From NCBI GenBank assembly GCA_963798805.1, contig CAWCVC010000011.1, positions 248,001 through 312,000 of the forward strand: a stretch of DNA of 64,000 bases, written 5' to 3'. Shown in pieces: positions 17,497 to 26,307 of the stretch. Position 1 is the stretch's first letter, and every line of letters begins with the position of its first letter. Position numbers and translations under genes: made by a program. Below the pieces are notes generated by a model. It ran no database searches. It had not been told where the DNA came from and saw nothing but the letters and a program-made list of their open reading frames with translations. The stretch is from CAVZCK01 sp963798805 (GTDB lineage Bacteria; Pseudomonadota; Alphaproteobacteria; Rhizobiales; Rhodomicrobiaceae).

Positions 17497-18270
17497 TTAT
17501 TTCAGGGGCTCGAGCTCGTGAGCGCGGTCGAAGAGCTTATAGCTCGCGCCGATCTTAATCGCGTCAAACGAGAGGTCGACCTTGTCCTTCACGTAGTCGG
17601 TAATGGAGAAATCCTCCTCACCGAGATCGACGTGGGAGTATTCGACCCGGGCAGTGAACCGATCATTGAAGGCGTGTTCGATACCGGCACCCGCCGTCCA
17701 GCCCACGTGCGTCGTGTCGCCTTTGATAAAGCTTTCGCCAAACAGGCTGACGTCCGTCTTGACCTTCCCCCAGGCAACACCGCCGAAACCATAAAACATC
17801 GTGTTGCCGACTGCATAGCCCAAGCGGCCGACGCCCGTGGCGTACCAGTCGAGTTCGCGCTCGCATTTGAATACGAACACGCAGGTATCAGAGCCGTCCA
17901 TGTTCGTGCCATTGAAGCCCGCCTCAATGCCATAAACCAGATTACCGCGCTGGAAATTATAACCAGCATGGACACCATAAATGGCACCGCTGACATCATA
18001 ATCGGAGCTAAACAGCTTGGAGAAATCGAACCCGTCTTCCTCACTTAAATTTGTCTTAGTAAGCACAATCTCAGGCTGGTCAAACTTCAGCTGACCCGTG
18101 GTCTTGCCGACGCCGAAACCGACGGAGCCTCCGACATAGAAGCCGGACCAGATCGCCGGGGCCTCATAGGCTTCCGGAGCGTCTTTCATCGAGCCGCCAA
18201 GATCGGCGGCATAAGCGGCCGTGCTCATGCCGGCCACCGCCGCGAAGGCGGCGATCAGTACTTTTCGCAT
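17497..18270 (-). CDS. Outer-membrane beta-barrel protein (Omp25/31-like)
   Basis: A 257-residue barrel with signal peptide MRKVLIAAFAAVAGMSTAAYA followed by ADLGGSMKDAPEAYEAPAIW. Strand-rich segments include SGFYVGGSVGFGVG, AIYGVHAGYNFQRGN and FTARVEYSHVDLGEE. The open frame runs 25 codons further, but the signal peptide fixes the start at 18270. It is a paralogue of the barrel at 16263, similar in N-terminus and architecture. It has a two-cysteine region (DTCVFVFKCERE) in one loop. Probably an abundant structural porin-like protein. Confidence 0.9.
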   Translation of the reverse strand: MRKVLIAAFAAVAGMSTAAYAADLGGSMKDAPEAYEAPAIWSGFYVGGSVGFGVGKTTGQLKFDQPEIVLTKTNLSEEDGFDFSKLFSSDYDVSGAIYGVHAGYNFQRGNLVYGIEAGFNGTNMDGSDTCVFVFKCERELDWYATGVGRLGYAVGNTMFYGFGGVAWGKVKTDVSLFGESFIKGDTTHVGWTAGAGIEHAFNDRFTARVEYSHVDLGEEDFSITDYVKDKVDLSFDAIKIGASYKLFDRAHELEPLK

Positions 18271-18694
18271 TGTTGTTCCCTCAAAAGTGCCCAAACGCAA
18301 GAACGCTACATTCTTGACGCGGGAAATCCGCTCAGCAGTCGACACCCCAGCATCGACAAGCTTGCGCGGATTATAGCGATTCTACCGATGGCCACCCCTG
18401 AAATGAATTCGATATTAAACGTATCATATTTGATGTTGCCGTCTTGCATCATACGTATCATCAGGGGCGCATGTGTCTGATATCTACTTAAGATTGTATT
18501 TGGTATAAACGATATAGCTCTCCCCAAAAAGCCGAAGGCTGGCAGAGAATTCCTCACATAATCAGCAGCTTGAGCCGCCAAAGCCCTCGCACATTCGACC
18601 GCGTGGAAAACAAACGCCCTCTCCCAGGTGACCAGGAGGGGGCGTGGCATTTTCGCAAAGTCGGGGCAAGCCCCGGGGAGATGCGCGATATGGT
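18271..18694. other. Intergenic region with short repeats upstream of the porin gene
   Basis: About 420 bp. An AT-rich stretch (18390-18510) contains ACGTATCAT twice and a distant inverted pair CCCCTGA / TCAGGGG about 70 bp apart. These could be regulator sites for the porin gene. Near the hupB side lies a terminator (listed separately). No gene seen. Confidence 0.4.
18614..18645 (-). terminator. Intrinsic terminator of the HU gene
   Basis: The stem ACGCCCTCTCC / GGAGGGGGCGT (one wobble) with a 10-base loop lies about 50 bp past the HU stop. On the minus strand it is followed by TTTGTTTTCC, a good U-tract. Confidence 0.8.
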
Positions 18695-18970
18695 TTACCC
18701 GTTCAGCGCTTCTTTCAAGCCTTTGGCGGGTGCGAATTTCGCGACTCTGCTGGCCGGCACTTTCACTGTCTCGCCGGTCCGCGGATTACGGGCCGTCGTC
18801 GCCTTGCGGTCCGCGACCTTGAAATTGCCGAAGCCGGGCAGACGTACTTCCTGCCCGCCGAGCAAAGCCGACTCAATATGCTTGATCACAGACTCAACCG
18901 CCGCAGACGCCTTGTCCTTGGTAATCTGCGCATCCTGGGCTACAGCCGCGACCAAATCCGCTTTATTCAT
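18695..18970 (-). CDS. hupB: HU family DNA-binding protein
   Basis: A 91-residue nucleoid protein that bends and compacts DNA as a dimer. MNKADLVAAVAQDAQITKDKA, GFGNFKV and the DNA-inserting arm (RKATTARNPRTGETV) are all present. The Pro of the beta arm is in RNPRTG. It is the last gene of the conserved tig-clpP-clpX-lon-hupB series on this strand, with about 295 bp separating it from lon, and it has its own terminator. Confidence 0.96.
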   Translation of the reverse strand: MNKADLVAAVAQDAQITKDKASAAVESVIKHIESALLGGQEVRLPGFGNFKVADRKATTARNPRTGETVKVPASRVAKFAPAKGLKEALNG

Positions 18971-19265
18971 GGTTATCCCTTTTCTTCCTTATCCATCGAT
19001 ACGTCCGACGCCACCCCGAGCCCGCCATCATGGCCAACTCGCAGGGGCTGCCCCGCGCTAAGCCGGGTGACGCCAGCAGCATGCTGGCCGCCGAGCCTGT
19101 CAGGCTGCAAAGCCCATCCTTGCGGATGGCCCGTGCGGACGGAGCATTACCTTATCCAGATATCGGGACTTTTGAAGAAGTTATTTTCCGCAGCCAACAC
19201 GGAAAATCCAAGCTAGGCCACAAGAATCGACGGCGGCCGCCCTTTCGGAGCGACCGCCGGAGGGA

Positions 19266-21698
19266 TTAGTGGGCGGTAAGACCGACGTCAGGTTGTATCG
19301 GCTCGTGAACTGCGGGTTGCTGAACGATCTCGGAGGGCTCTTCCCATTGGATGGGCTCAGGCTTGCGGCTCAGTGCGATTTCCAGAACCTGCTCCATCCG
19401 GGAGACCGGGATGATGTTGAGCTGATTCTTGACGCTGTCCGGGATCTCTGCGAGGTCCTTGGCATTCTCCTCGGGTATCACCACCGTGTCGATGCCGCCT
19501 CGCAGCGCCGCCAGGAGCTTCTCCTTCAGGCCGCCGATGGGCAGCACACGGCCGCGCAGCGTGATCTCGCCGGTCATCGCCACGTCCTTGCGGACCGGAA
19601 TGCCGGTCATGATCGACACCATCGCGGCCACCATGGCCACGCCGGCCGACGGGCCGTCCTTGGGCGTCGCGCCCTCGGGAACGTGGACGTGGATGTCGCG
19701 GCGCTCGAACAGCGGCGGCTCGATGCCGAAGTCGATCGCCCGCGAGCGGACATAGGCGTTCGCCGCCTGGATCGACTCCTTCATCACCTCGCGCAGGTTG
19801 CCGGTGACCGACACCTTGCCCTTGCCGGGCATCATCACGCCCTCGACGGTGAGCAGCTCGCCACCGGCCTCGGTCCAGGCGAGGCCCGTGACCACGCCGA
19901 CCTTGTCCTCCTGCTCGGCCTGGCCATAGCGGAATCTCGGCACGCCGAGGAAGTCGGACAGGTTGGCGGGCGTAATATTGACCTCGGCATGCTTGCCGCT
20001 CTCGATCTCCTTCACCGCCTTGCGGGCGAGCTTGGCGATCTCCCGCTCGAGATTACGGACGCCTGCCTCGCGCGTATAGCGCCGGGTCAGCTCCGTCAGC
20101 GCATCGTCGCTGACCGTCCACTCTTCCTCCTTCAGCCCGTGATTTCCGCGCTGATGCGGGATCAAGTGCCGCTTGGCGATCTCCATCTTCTCCGGCTCTG
20201 TGTAGCCGGCGATGCGGATGATCTCCATGCGGTCCATCAGGGCCGGCGGGATGTCGAGCGTATTGGCCGTGGTGACGAACATCACATTGGAGAGGTCGTA
20301 ATCCACTTCCAGGTAATGATCGTTGAACTCGCAGTTCTGCTCGGGGTCGAGCACTTCGAGCAGCGCCGATGCCGGATCGCCGCGGAAGTCCGCGCCCATC
20401 TTGTCGATCTCGTCGAGCAGGAACAGTGGATTGACCCGCTTGGCCTTGCGCATCGACTGGACGACCTTGCCGGGCATCGAGCCGATATAGGTGCGCCGGT
20501 GACCGCGGATTTCCGCCTCGTCCCGCACGCCGCCGAGCGACATGCGCACGAACTCACGCCCCGTCGCCTTGGCGATCGAGCGGCCGAGCGAGGTCTTGCC
20601 GACGCCCGGCGGGCCGACGAGGCAGAGGATCGGGCCTTTCATCGCATTGGTGCGCTTCTGCACGGCGAGATATTCGACGATCCGGTCCTTGACCTTCTCG
20701 AGACCGTAATGGTCCGCATCGAGGATCTCCTGGGCCTCGACGAGATCAGTCTTGACCTTGCCCTTGATGCCCCACGGGATCGAGAGCAGCCAGTCGAGAT
20801 AGTTGCGCACCACCGTCGCTTCGGCGGACATCGGGCTCATCTGGCGCAGCTTCTTCAGCTCGGCCAGCGCCTTTTCGCGCGCCTCCTTCGACAGCTTGGT
20901 CTTTTCGATCTTGTCCTCGAATTCGGCGATATCGTCGCGCTCGTCGCCATCGCCCAGCTCCTTCTGAATGGCCTTCATCTGCTCATTCAGATAGTACTCG
21001 CGCTGGGTCTTCTCCATCTGGCGCTTGACGCGGCTGCGGATCTTCTTCTCGACCTGCAGCACCGAAATCTCGCTCTCCATCTGCATGTAGACGCGCTCGA
21101 GCCGGTCCGAGATCGTGGTGATCTCCAGGATTTCCTGCTTCTCCGAGATCTTGATCGCCAGATGCGAGGCGATGGTGTCGGCAAGCTTGGAATAGTCCTC
21201 GATCTGCGTGATCGTGCCGAGCACCTCGGGCGAGATCTTCTTGTTGAGCTTCACATAGCTCTCGAACTGCCCGACCGCCGAGCGCGACAGCGCCTCGATC
21301 TCCTCCTTCGCGCCGACGGTCTCCTCGACGCGCTCGATTTCGGCCTCGAAGAAGGCCTCGTTCGACGTGAAGCGCTTGATCAGCGCACGCGAGGTGCCCT
21401 CGACCAGCACCTTGACGGTGCCATCCGGCAGCTTCAAAAGCTGCAGCACAGAGGCCAGCGTTCCCATCGAATAAATGGCTTCCGGAACCGGCTCGTCGTC
21501 GGCCGCGTTCTTCTGGGCCACGAGCAGGATCTGTTTGTCCGTGCGCATCACTTCATCGAGCGCGTGAATCGACTTTTCGCGGCCGACGAAGAGCGGAACA
21601 ATCATATAGGGGAAAACCACAATGTCCCGGAGCGGCAGGACCGGGAAAACCTCGGGTTTGCCGTGATTTTCAGCGGTCTGGGCGTAGTTTTCTGTCAT
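19266..21698 (-). CDS. lon: ATP-dependent protease Lon
   Basis: 810-residue cytoplasmic AAA+ serine protease that degrades misfolded and regulatory proteins. The substrate-binding N domain starts FPVLPLRDIVVFPYMIVPL; the Walker A is GPPGVGKTSLGRS and the Walker B FLLDEIDKMG. The proteolytic dyad is Ser in PKDGPSAGVAM and Lys in PIGGLKEKLLAA. The open frame runs 48 codons past the true start (MTENYAQTAENHGK, ATG 21698). It lies downstream of clpX on the same strand but separated by a repeat element, so the two probably have separate promoters. The C-terminal tail (about 30 residues) is acidic and poorly conserved. Confidence 0.97.
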   Translation of the reverse strand: MTENYAQTAENHGKPEVFPVLPLRDIVVFPYMIVPLFVGREKSIHALDEVMRTDKQILLVAQKNAADDEPVPEAIYSMGTLASVLQLLKLPDGTVKVLVEGTSRALIKRFTSNEAFFEAEIERVEETVGAKEEIEALSRSAVGQFESYVKLNKKISPEVLGTITQIEDYSKLADTIASHLAIKISEKQEILEITTISDRLERVYMQMESEISVLQVEKKIRSRVKRQMEKTQREYYLNEQMKAIQKELGDGDERDDIAEFEDKIEKTKLSKEAREKALAELKKLRQMSPMSAEATVVRNYLDWLLSIPWGIKGKVKTDLVEAQEILDADHYGLEKVKDRIVEYLAVQKRTNAMKGPILCLVGPPGVGKTSLGRSIAKATGREFVRMSLGGVRDEAEIRGHRRTYIGSMPGKVVQSMRKAKRVNPLFLLDEIDKMGADFRGDPASALLEVLDPEQNCEFNDHYLEVDYDLSNVMFVTTANTLDIPPALMDRMEIIRIAGYTEPEKMEIAKRHLIPHQRGNHGLKEEEWTVSDDALTELTRRYTREAGVRNLEREIAKLARKAVKEIESGKHAEVNITPANLSDFLGVPRFRYGQAEQEDKVGVVTGLAWTEAGGELLTVEGVMMPGKGKVSVTGNLREVMKESIQAANAYVRSRAIDFGIEPPLFERRDIHVHVPEGATPKDGPSAGVAMVAAMVSIMTGIPVRKDVAMTGEITLRGRVLPIGGLKEKLLAALRGGIDTVVIPEENAKDLAEIPDSVKNQLNIIPVSRMEQVLEIALSRKPEPIQWEEPSEIVQQPAVHEPIQPDVGLTAH

Positions 21699-21934
21699 TT
21701 GGGTCTCCCAGCAAAGGATCTGCCGCGTACTGTACAACCGTAAATATGTTCGCCGGATGAACAGCTCGGGACCAGGGTGAGGATCTGGCTGTGCCCAGCG
21801 CGCTCGCAGAGGCTTGCGCTCGCGCTTCCGTCGCCCAGCCATTGGCTCAGCTTAGGTGGCTACGCGCGCAGCCAAAATCAACCTATGGTCTTCCCGTATA
21901 GAGCCGCAGTCCGGCGGCTGTTTCTGGCGGCGCA

Positions 21935-22100
21935 CTAGTGGAGCGAATTTGACATTTGAGACCCGCCTGCCGCGAATTCGCACTCAAATGTCAATTCAAA
22001 AGCTCCACTAGAAAACATAAGGTTGCTAGTGGTTCTTTAATTCTAACACTCGCCAGAGTACCCTCCGCGGGGGATGCGAGTGTTGGAGTTAAACCACTAG
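21935..22100. repeat. Bipartite hairpin element, copy B
   Basis: A 166-bp element in the lon-clpX gap. Hairpin 1 is 21935-22011 with ends CTAGTGGAGC and GCTCCACTAG. The linker is AAAACATAAGGTTG. Hairpin 2 is 22026-22100 with ends CTAGTGGTTC and a complementary arm ending AACCACTAG. Arms extend beyond 20 bp with few mismatches. The last CTAG of hairpin 2 forms the TAG stop codon of clpX (22097-22099 on the minus strand). Confidence 0.92.
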
Positions 22101-23356
22101 GCCGTGGATTCGCCCGCGCGCTCGGAATAAATCCGCAGCGGTTTCGCCTTACCCTCGACGACCTCCGGGCTGATGACGATCTCCTCGACGCCCTTGAGGC
22201 CGGGCAACTCGTACATGCTCTCCAGAAGGATCGCCTCCATGATGGAGCGCAGGCCGCGGGCGCCTGTCTTGCGCTCGATGGCCTTCTTGGCGACCCCGAC
22301 CAGCGCGTCCTCGGAGAAGGTAAGTTGCACATCCTCCATATCGAACAGGCGCTGATATTGCTTCATCAGTGCGTTCTTCGGCTCCTTGAGGATCCGCACC
22401 AGCGCACCTTCGTCAAGGTCTTCCAGCGTCGCGATCACCGGCAGACGTCCGATAAACTCGGGGATCAGGCCGAATTTCAACAGGTCCTCCGGCTCGACCA
22501 GGCGAAGCACCTCACCGGTCCTGCGGTCATCGGGCGACTGCACCTTGGCGCCGAAACCGATCGCCGTCGACCGGCCACGCTGCGAGATGATCTTCTCGAG
22601 ACCCGAAAAGGCGCCGCCGCAGATGAACAGAATGTTGGTCGTGTCGACCTGAAGGAACTCCTGCTGCGGGTGCTTGCGGCCGCCCTGCGGCGGAACGCTG
22701 GCGACCGTCCCTTCCATGATCTTCAGCAGCGCCTGCTGCACGCCTTCACCGGAAACATCACGCGTAATGGAGGGGTTGTCCGACTTGCGGCTGATCTTGT
22801 CGACCTCGTCGATATAGACGATGCCCCGCTGAGCCCGTTCGACATTGTAGTCGGCCGACTGGAGCAGCTTGAGGATGATGTTTTCGACATCCTCGCCAAC
22901 ATAGCCCGCCTCGGTGAGTGTCGTGGCATCGGCCATAGTGAACGGCACGTCGAGGATGCGGGCGAGCGTCTGGGCCAGCAGCGTTTTGCCGCACCCGGTT
23001 GGACCGATCAGCAGGATGTTCGACTTGGCCAGCTCGACATCGTTGTTCTTGCTGGCGTGGTTGATGCGCTTGTAATGGTTGTGGACGGCGACCGAGAGCA
23101 CCTTTTTGGCGTATTCCTGCCCGATTACGTAATCGTCGAGAATGCGGCAGATCTCGGAGGGCGTCGGGACGCCGTCGCGAGACTTGACGTAGGAATTCTT
23201 GTTTTCCTCGCGAATGATGTCCATGCAAAGCTCGACGCATTCATCGCAGATGAACACGGTCGGCCCGGCAATGAGCTTGCGAACCTCATGCTGGCTCTTT
23301 CCGCAGAACGAGCAGTAAAGAGTGTTCTTCGTATCGTTGCCGCTCACTTTGCTCAT
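22097..23356 (-). CDS. clpX: ATP-dependent Clp protease ATP-binding subunit ClpX
   Basis: AAA+ unfoldase that feeds substrates to ClpP. The N-terminal zinc-binding domain has four cysteines (LYCSFCGKSQHE and FICDECVELC). The Walker A is GPTGCGKTLLAQ and the Walker B IVYIDEVDKI; the ClpP-contacting IGF loop is seen as AIGFGA. At 419 residues it is full length. Its last codons (RAGESTA) end exactly at the TAG formed by a repeat element, so the original C-terminus could have differed by a residue or two. clpP lies upstream after a 360-bp gap. Confidence 0.98.
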   Translation of the reverse strand: MSKVSGNDTKNTLYCSFCGKSQHEVRKLIAGPTVFICDECVELCMDIIREENKNSYVKSRDGVPTPSEICRILDDYVIGQEYAKKVLSVAVHNHYKRINHASKNNDVELAKSNILLIGPTGCGKTLLAQTLARILDVPFTMADATTLTEAGYVGEDVENIILKLLQSADYNVERAQRGIVYIDEVDKISRKSDNPSITRDVSGEGVQQALLKIMEGTVASVPPQGGRKHPQQEFLQVDTTNILFICGGAFSGLEKIISQRGRSTAIGFGAKVQSPDDRRTGEVLRLVEPEDLLKFGLIPEFIGRLPVIATLEDLDEGALVRILKEPKNALMKQYQRLFDMEDVQLTFSEDALVGVAKKAIERKTGARGLRSIMEAILLESMYELPGLKGVEEIVISPEVVEGKAKPLRIYSERAGESTA

Positions 23357-23716
23357 TCGCCTACCTCAGTCATTCGGGTGGATTCTGCCCTCTTCGCGCA
23401 GATCTCCGCCTTGCTCTGCCCTGTCCGACCACCGGAAGGCGCACGGCGACCGGGCGTGTATGCTATTCGGGTAATCATCAAGATTTCTCTAACTGCGGAT
23501 GCTTGCCGAAATCCAGGCCGAATCCGGCAGCCTGAGGATGGGAAGTTCTGGACGCGACCCTGACGAGGCACACACACGCTCCCTGACAGACACGACCATC
23601 AATACCAGATCCGGTCCACAACGTCCGGTAGTCGACGGCCCGCTAGCCGCGGCGGGACGCTGAAATTGCGCCTCCACCGGGCCGACTGAACTCTATTCTC
23701 CACACCATTCGCCTTA
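23357..23716. other. Intergenic region clpP-clpX
   Basis: 360 bp. No gene; presumably carries the clpX promoter. An imperfect GC-rich inverted repeat (CCCGC-N8-GCGGG) occurs near 23640-23660. I could not identify convincing promoter boxes. Confidence 0.35.
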
Positions 23717-24373
23717 TTAGTCAACCCGTCCGCGTGGTAGTGCGAGGGTGGACTCATCGGTTACAAGCCGCTTGGATAACACCTCATCGATAAGGCCGAA
23801 TTTCTGCGCCGCTTCCGATGTCATGAAATTGTCACGCTCGAGCGCGTCCGCAATGACCTGGACCGGCTGGCCGGTGTGTTTCGCGTAGATCTCATTAAGC
23901 CGCTGGCGAATCGCGAGAATCTCCCTGGCATGGCGCTCGATGTCGCTGGCCTGGCCCTGGAAGCCGCCGGACGGCTGGTGCACCATGATGCGCGAATGCG
24001 GCAGCGCGTAGCGCATGCCCGGCTCGCCGGCGCAGAGCAGCAGCGACCCCATCGAAGCGGCCTGGCCAACGCAAAGTGTCGCAACCGGCGGCCGGACGAA
24101 CTGCATGGTGTCATAGATCGCCAGCCCCGACGTCACCACGCCGCCCGGCGAGTTGATATACATGGAGATTTCTTTTTTCGGATTATCGGCTTCGGCAAAC
24201 AGAAGCTGAGCCACGATGAGCGAGGACACATTGTCCTCGATCGGGCCGGTGACGAAAATGATCCGCTCCTTGAGCAGACGGGAATATATGTCGTAGGCCC
24301 GTTCGCCGCGATTGGTCTGTTCGACGACCATCGGCACGAGCGTTGACATGTAAAAATCGACAGGGTCGCGCAT
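23717..24373 (-). CDS. clpP: ATP-dependent Clp protease proteolytic subunit ClpP
   Basis: Serine protease core, a barrel of two heptamers, that works with ClpX or ClpA. Catalytic Ser is in GQAASMGSLLLCAG, His in LPHSRIMVHQPSGG and Asp downstream (LERDNFMTSEEA-like segment). It begins MRDPVDFYMSTLVPMVVEQ and is 218 residues long, slightly longer than E. coli but normal for this order. It is encoded 173 bp after tig and 360 bp before clpX, all on the minus strand. Confidence 0.97.
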   Translation of the reverse strand: MRDPVDFYMSTLVPMVVEQTNRGERAYDIYSRLLKERIIFVTGPIEDNVSSLIVAQLLFAEADNPKKEISMYINSPGGVVTSGLAIYDTMQFVRPPVATLCVGQAASMGSLLLCAGEPGMRYALPHSRIMVHQPSGGFQGQASDIERHAREILAIRQRLNEIYAKHTGQPVQVIADALERDNFMTSEAAQKFGLIDEVLSKRLVTDESTLALPRGRVD

Positions 24374-24546
24374 CGCGTTACTCCAAATTTCCTGCAGCGG
24401 CCAATGCCGCCCTACATAGATAAGGTTGGTGATTCGTCTTAACCAAATCTAGACGCGCCCCGGCCGCCTCGTCTGCAATAAAGGCTCCGCTCCAGTCTGC
24501 CAGTGTCTCCACCACGGCGACCGGGCGCCATCGCAAGCGTCTTCGA

Positions 24547-26022
24547 TCACGTTTTCTTGTCGTCGGCGTGCGCGTGCTCGACGTGGTCATCATGGTGGTG
24601 ATGCTCGTGATCGTGGTCATGATCGCAATCCGGCCCATGCACATGGCCGTGATCATGATCGTGATCATGGGCATGAATCGGGCCGTCATCATCGATGTGG
24701 AAAAGCTCCTCCGGCGACACCTTCTTCTCGTCGACCTCGGCAAGCTCCAGAGCGAAATCCACCACCTTGTCCTCGAAGATCGGCATTCTGAGCTCAAGCA
24801 GCGCGTTCGGGTTGTTGCGGTAGAACTCGATCACCTGCCGTTCCTGGCCCGGAAACTGCTGGGCGCGCTGCATCATGGCGCGGCGCACCTCTTCATCGGT
24901 GACCTTGATCTCATTGCTCTGACCGATCTCTGACAGCACGAGTCCGAGCCGCACGCGGCGCTCGGCCATCGAGCGATATTCCTCGCGCGCCTTCTCCTCG
25001 GTCGTGCCTTCGTCCTCGAAGGTCTTCTCGGCGCGCTCCAGATGCTGGGTGATGTCGCGCCAGATCGCCTCGAACTCGCTGTCGACGAGCGAAGGCGGCA
25101 GATCGAAGGAATGTGCTTCATCGAGCGCGTCGAGCAGCGAGCGCTTGGCCTTGCCCCGTGAAGCCTCGGTATAATCCTTGGAGATCTGTTCGCGCACGGC
25201 GTCCTTCAGCTTCGCCAGCGAGTCGAGGCCCAAAGACTTGGCGAACTCGTCATCCGCCTCCGGCACGCGCGGCGCGGCGACTTCCTTCACCTTAGCGTCG
25301 AACTCGGCATCCTTGCCGGCCAGATTGGCGGCCTGATATTTCTCCGGGAACGAGGCCTTGATGGTCCGCTCCTCCCCGGCTTTGGCGCCTTGCAAGCCTT
25401 CCTCGAAGCCGGGAATGAACATGCCGCGGCCGAGAATGACCTGCGCGTCCTCGCCCGTGCCGCCCTCGAAGGGCTCGCCGTCGATCTTGCCGACGAAATC
25501 GATGGTGACGCGGTCGCCGGTCTCGGCCGGGCCGTCCTTCGCCTCGTAGATCACATTGGCGTTACGAATGCGCTCGATCGCCTTGTCGATCTCCTCGTCG
25601 CTGACCTCGGCGACCGGACGCTCTACCTTGAGCGTCTTCAGATCGGCCAGCTCGAATTTCGGCAGCACCTCGAAGGCCATGGTGAACTCGAGATCGTGCC
25701 CGCCGTCGATGACCTTCTTGACCTCGCCTTCGTCCTCGGGAAGCGTGATGCTCGGCTGGAAGGCCGGGCGCTCGTCGCGGTCCGTCAGCGCCTTGGCGCG
25801 GGACTCCTCAACGGCTTCCTGGACGACCTCGGCCATGATCGACTGGCCATAAACCTTCTTGATGTGGCTAACCGGCACCTTTCCGGGGCGGAAGCCTTTC
25901 AGCTTCACCTTGTCCTTCAGCTCGTCGAGCTTGGCGCTCAGACGCGCATCCAGCTCGTCGGCTGCGATCACAACTTTCAGCTCGCGTTTCAGGCCTTCGG
26001 ACAGTTTCTCGGTGATTTGCAT
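24547..26022 (-). CDS. tig: Trigger factor with His/Asp-rich C-terminal tail
   Basis: Ribosome-associated chaperone and prolyl isomerase. The ribosome-binding signature lies in KLKGFRPGKVPVSHIKKVYG and the FKBP-like domain around GDRVTIDFVGKIDGEPFEGG. The frame is open 35 codons upstream, but MQITEKLSEGLKRELKV (ATG 26022) is the family start, giving 491 residues. The last ~45 residues form a striking His/Asp-rich tail (runs like HDHDHDHGH and HEHHHHDDH) that looks able to bind Ni or Zn, as in SlyD or nickel chaperones. The tail is additional to the conserved fold; its role is inferred. Confidence 0.96.
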   Translation of the reverse strand: MQITEKLSEGLKRELKVVIAADELDARLSAKLDELKDKVKLKGFRPGKVPVSHIKKVYGQSIMAEVVQEAVEESRAKALTDRDERPAFQPSITLPEDEGEVKKVIDGGHDLEFTMAFEVLPKFELADLKTLKVERPVAEVSDEEIDKAIERIRNANVIYEAKDGPAETGDRVTIDFVGKIDGEPFEGGTGEDAQVILGRGMFIPGFEEGLQGAKAGEERTIKASFPEKYQAANLAGKDAEFDAKVKEVAAPRVPEADDEFAKSLGLDSLAKLKDAVREQISKDYTEASRGKAKRSLLDALDEAHSFDLPPSLVDSEFEAIWRDITQHLERAEKTFEDEGTTEEKAREEYRSMAERRVRLGLVLSEIGQSNEIKVTDEEVRRAMMQRAQQFPGQERQVIEFYRNNPNALLELRMPIFEDKVVDFALELAEVDEKKVSPEELFHIDDDGPIHAHDHDHDHGHVHGPDCDHDHDHEHHHHDDHVEHAHADDKKT

Positions 26023-26085
26023 GAGAATTCTAGCTTCCGGACGTTTTTTTGGCTTCAGATTCGTATTAAGAGGCACCAGATTCGA

Positions 26086-26170
26086 TGGTGCGGGCGGAGG
26101 GACTTGAACCCCCACGACTTTCGTCACTGGAACCTAAATCCAGCGCGTCTACCAGTTCCGCCACGCCCGC
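26086..26170 (-). tRNA. tRNA-Leu (anticodon UAG)
   Basis: An 85-nt leucine tRNA with long variable arm. Acceptor GCGGGCG pairs with CGCCCGC, the anticodon stem-loop CTGGA-TTTAGGT-TCCAG gives anticodon TAG, the T-loop reads GTTCAAG-type, and the CCA end is encoded. It lies just upstream of tig on the same strand. Confidence 0.96.
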
Positions 26171-26307
26171 GGAGGCGTCGCGCCACCGATCGGCCCCGGT
26201 CTATAACACAGCGTTTTTTGCCGCGGCTACAGAATTAATGCTTTAGGTATGCCTTACGTGGCTTTGGCTCAACAGGTCGCCGACAGTAATAAAAGGAGTG
26301 GCATCTG

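Noticed and set aside
19269..21743. 824-codon open frame antisense to lon
   Set aside because: A long shadow frame caused by high GC; lon on the other strand has all expected motifs.
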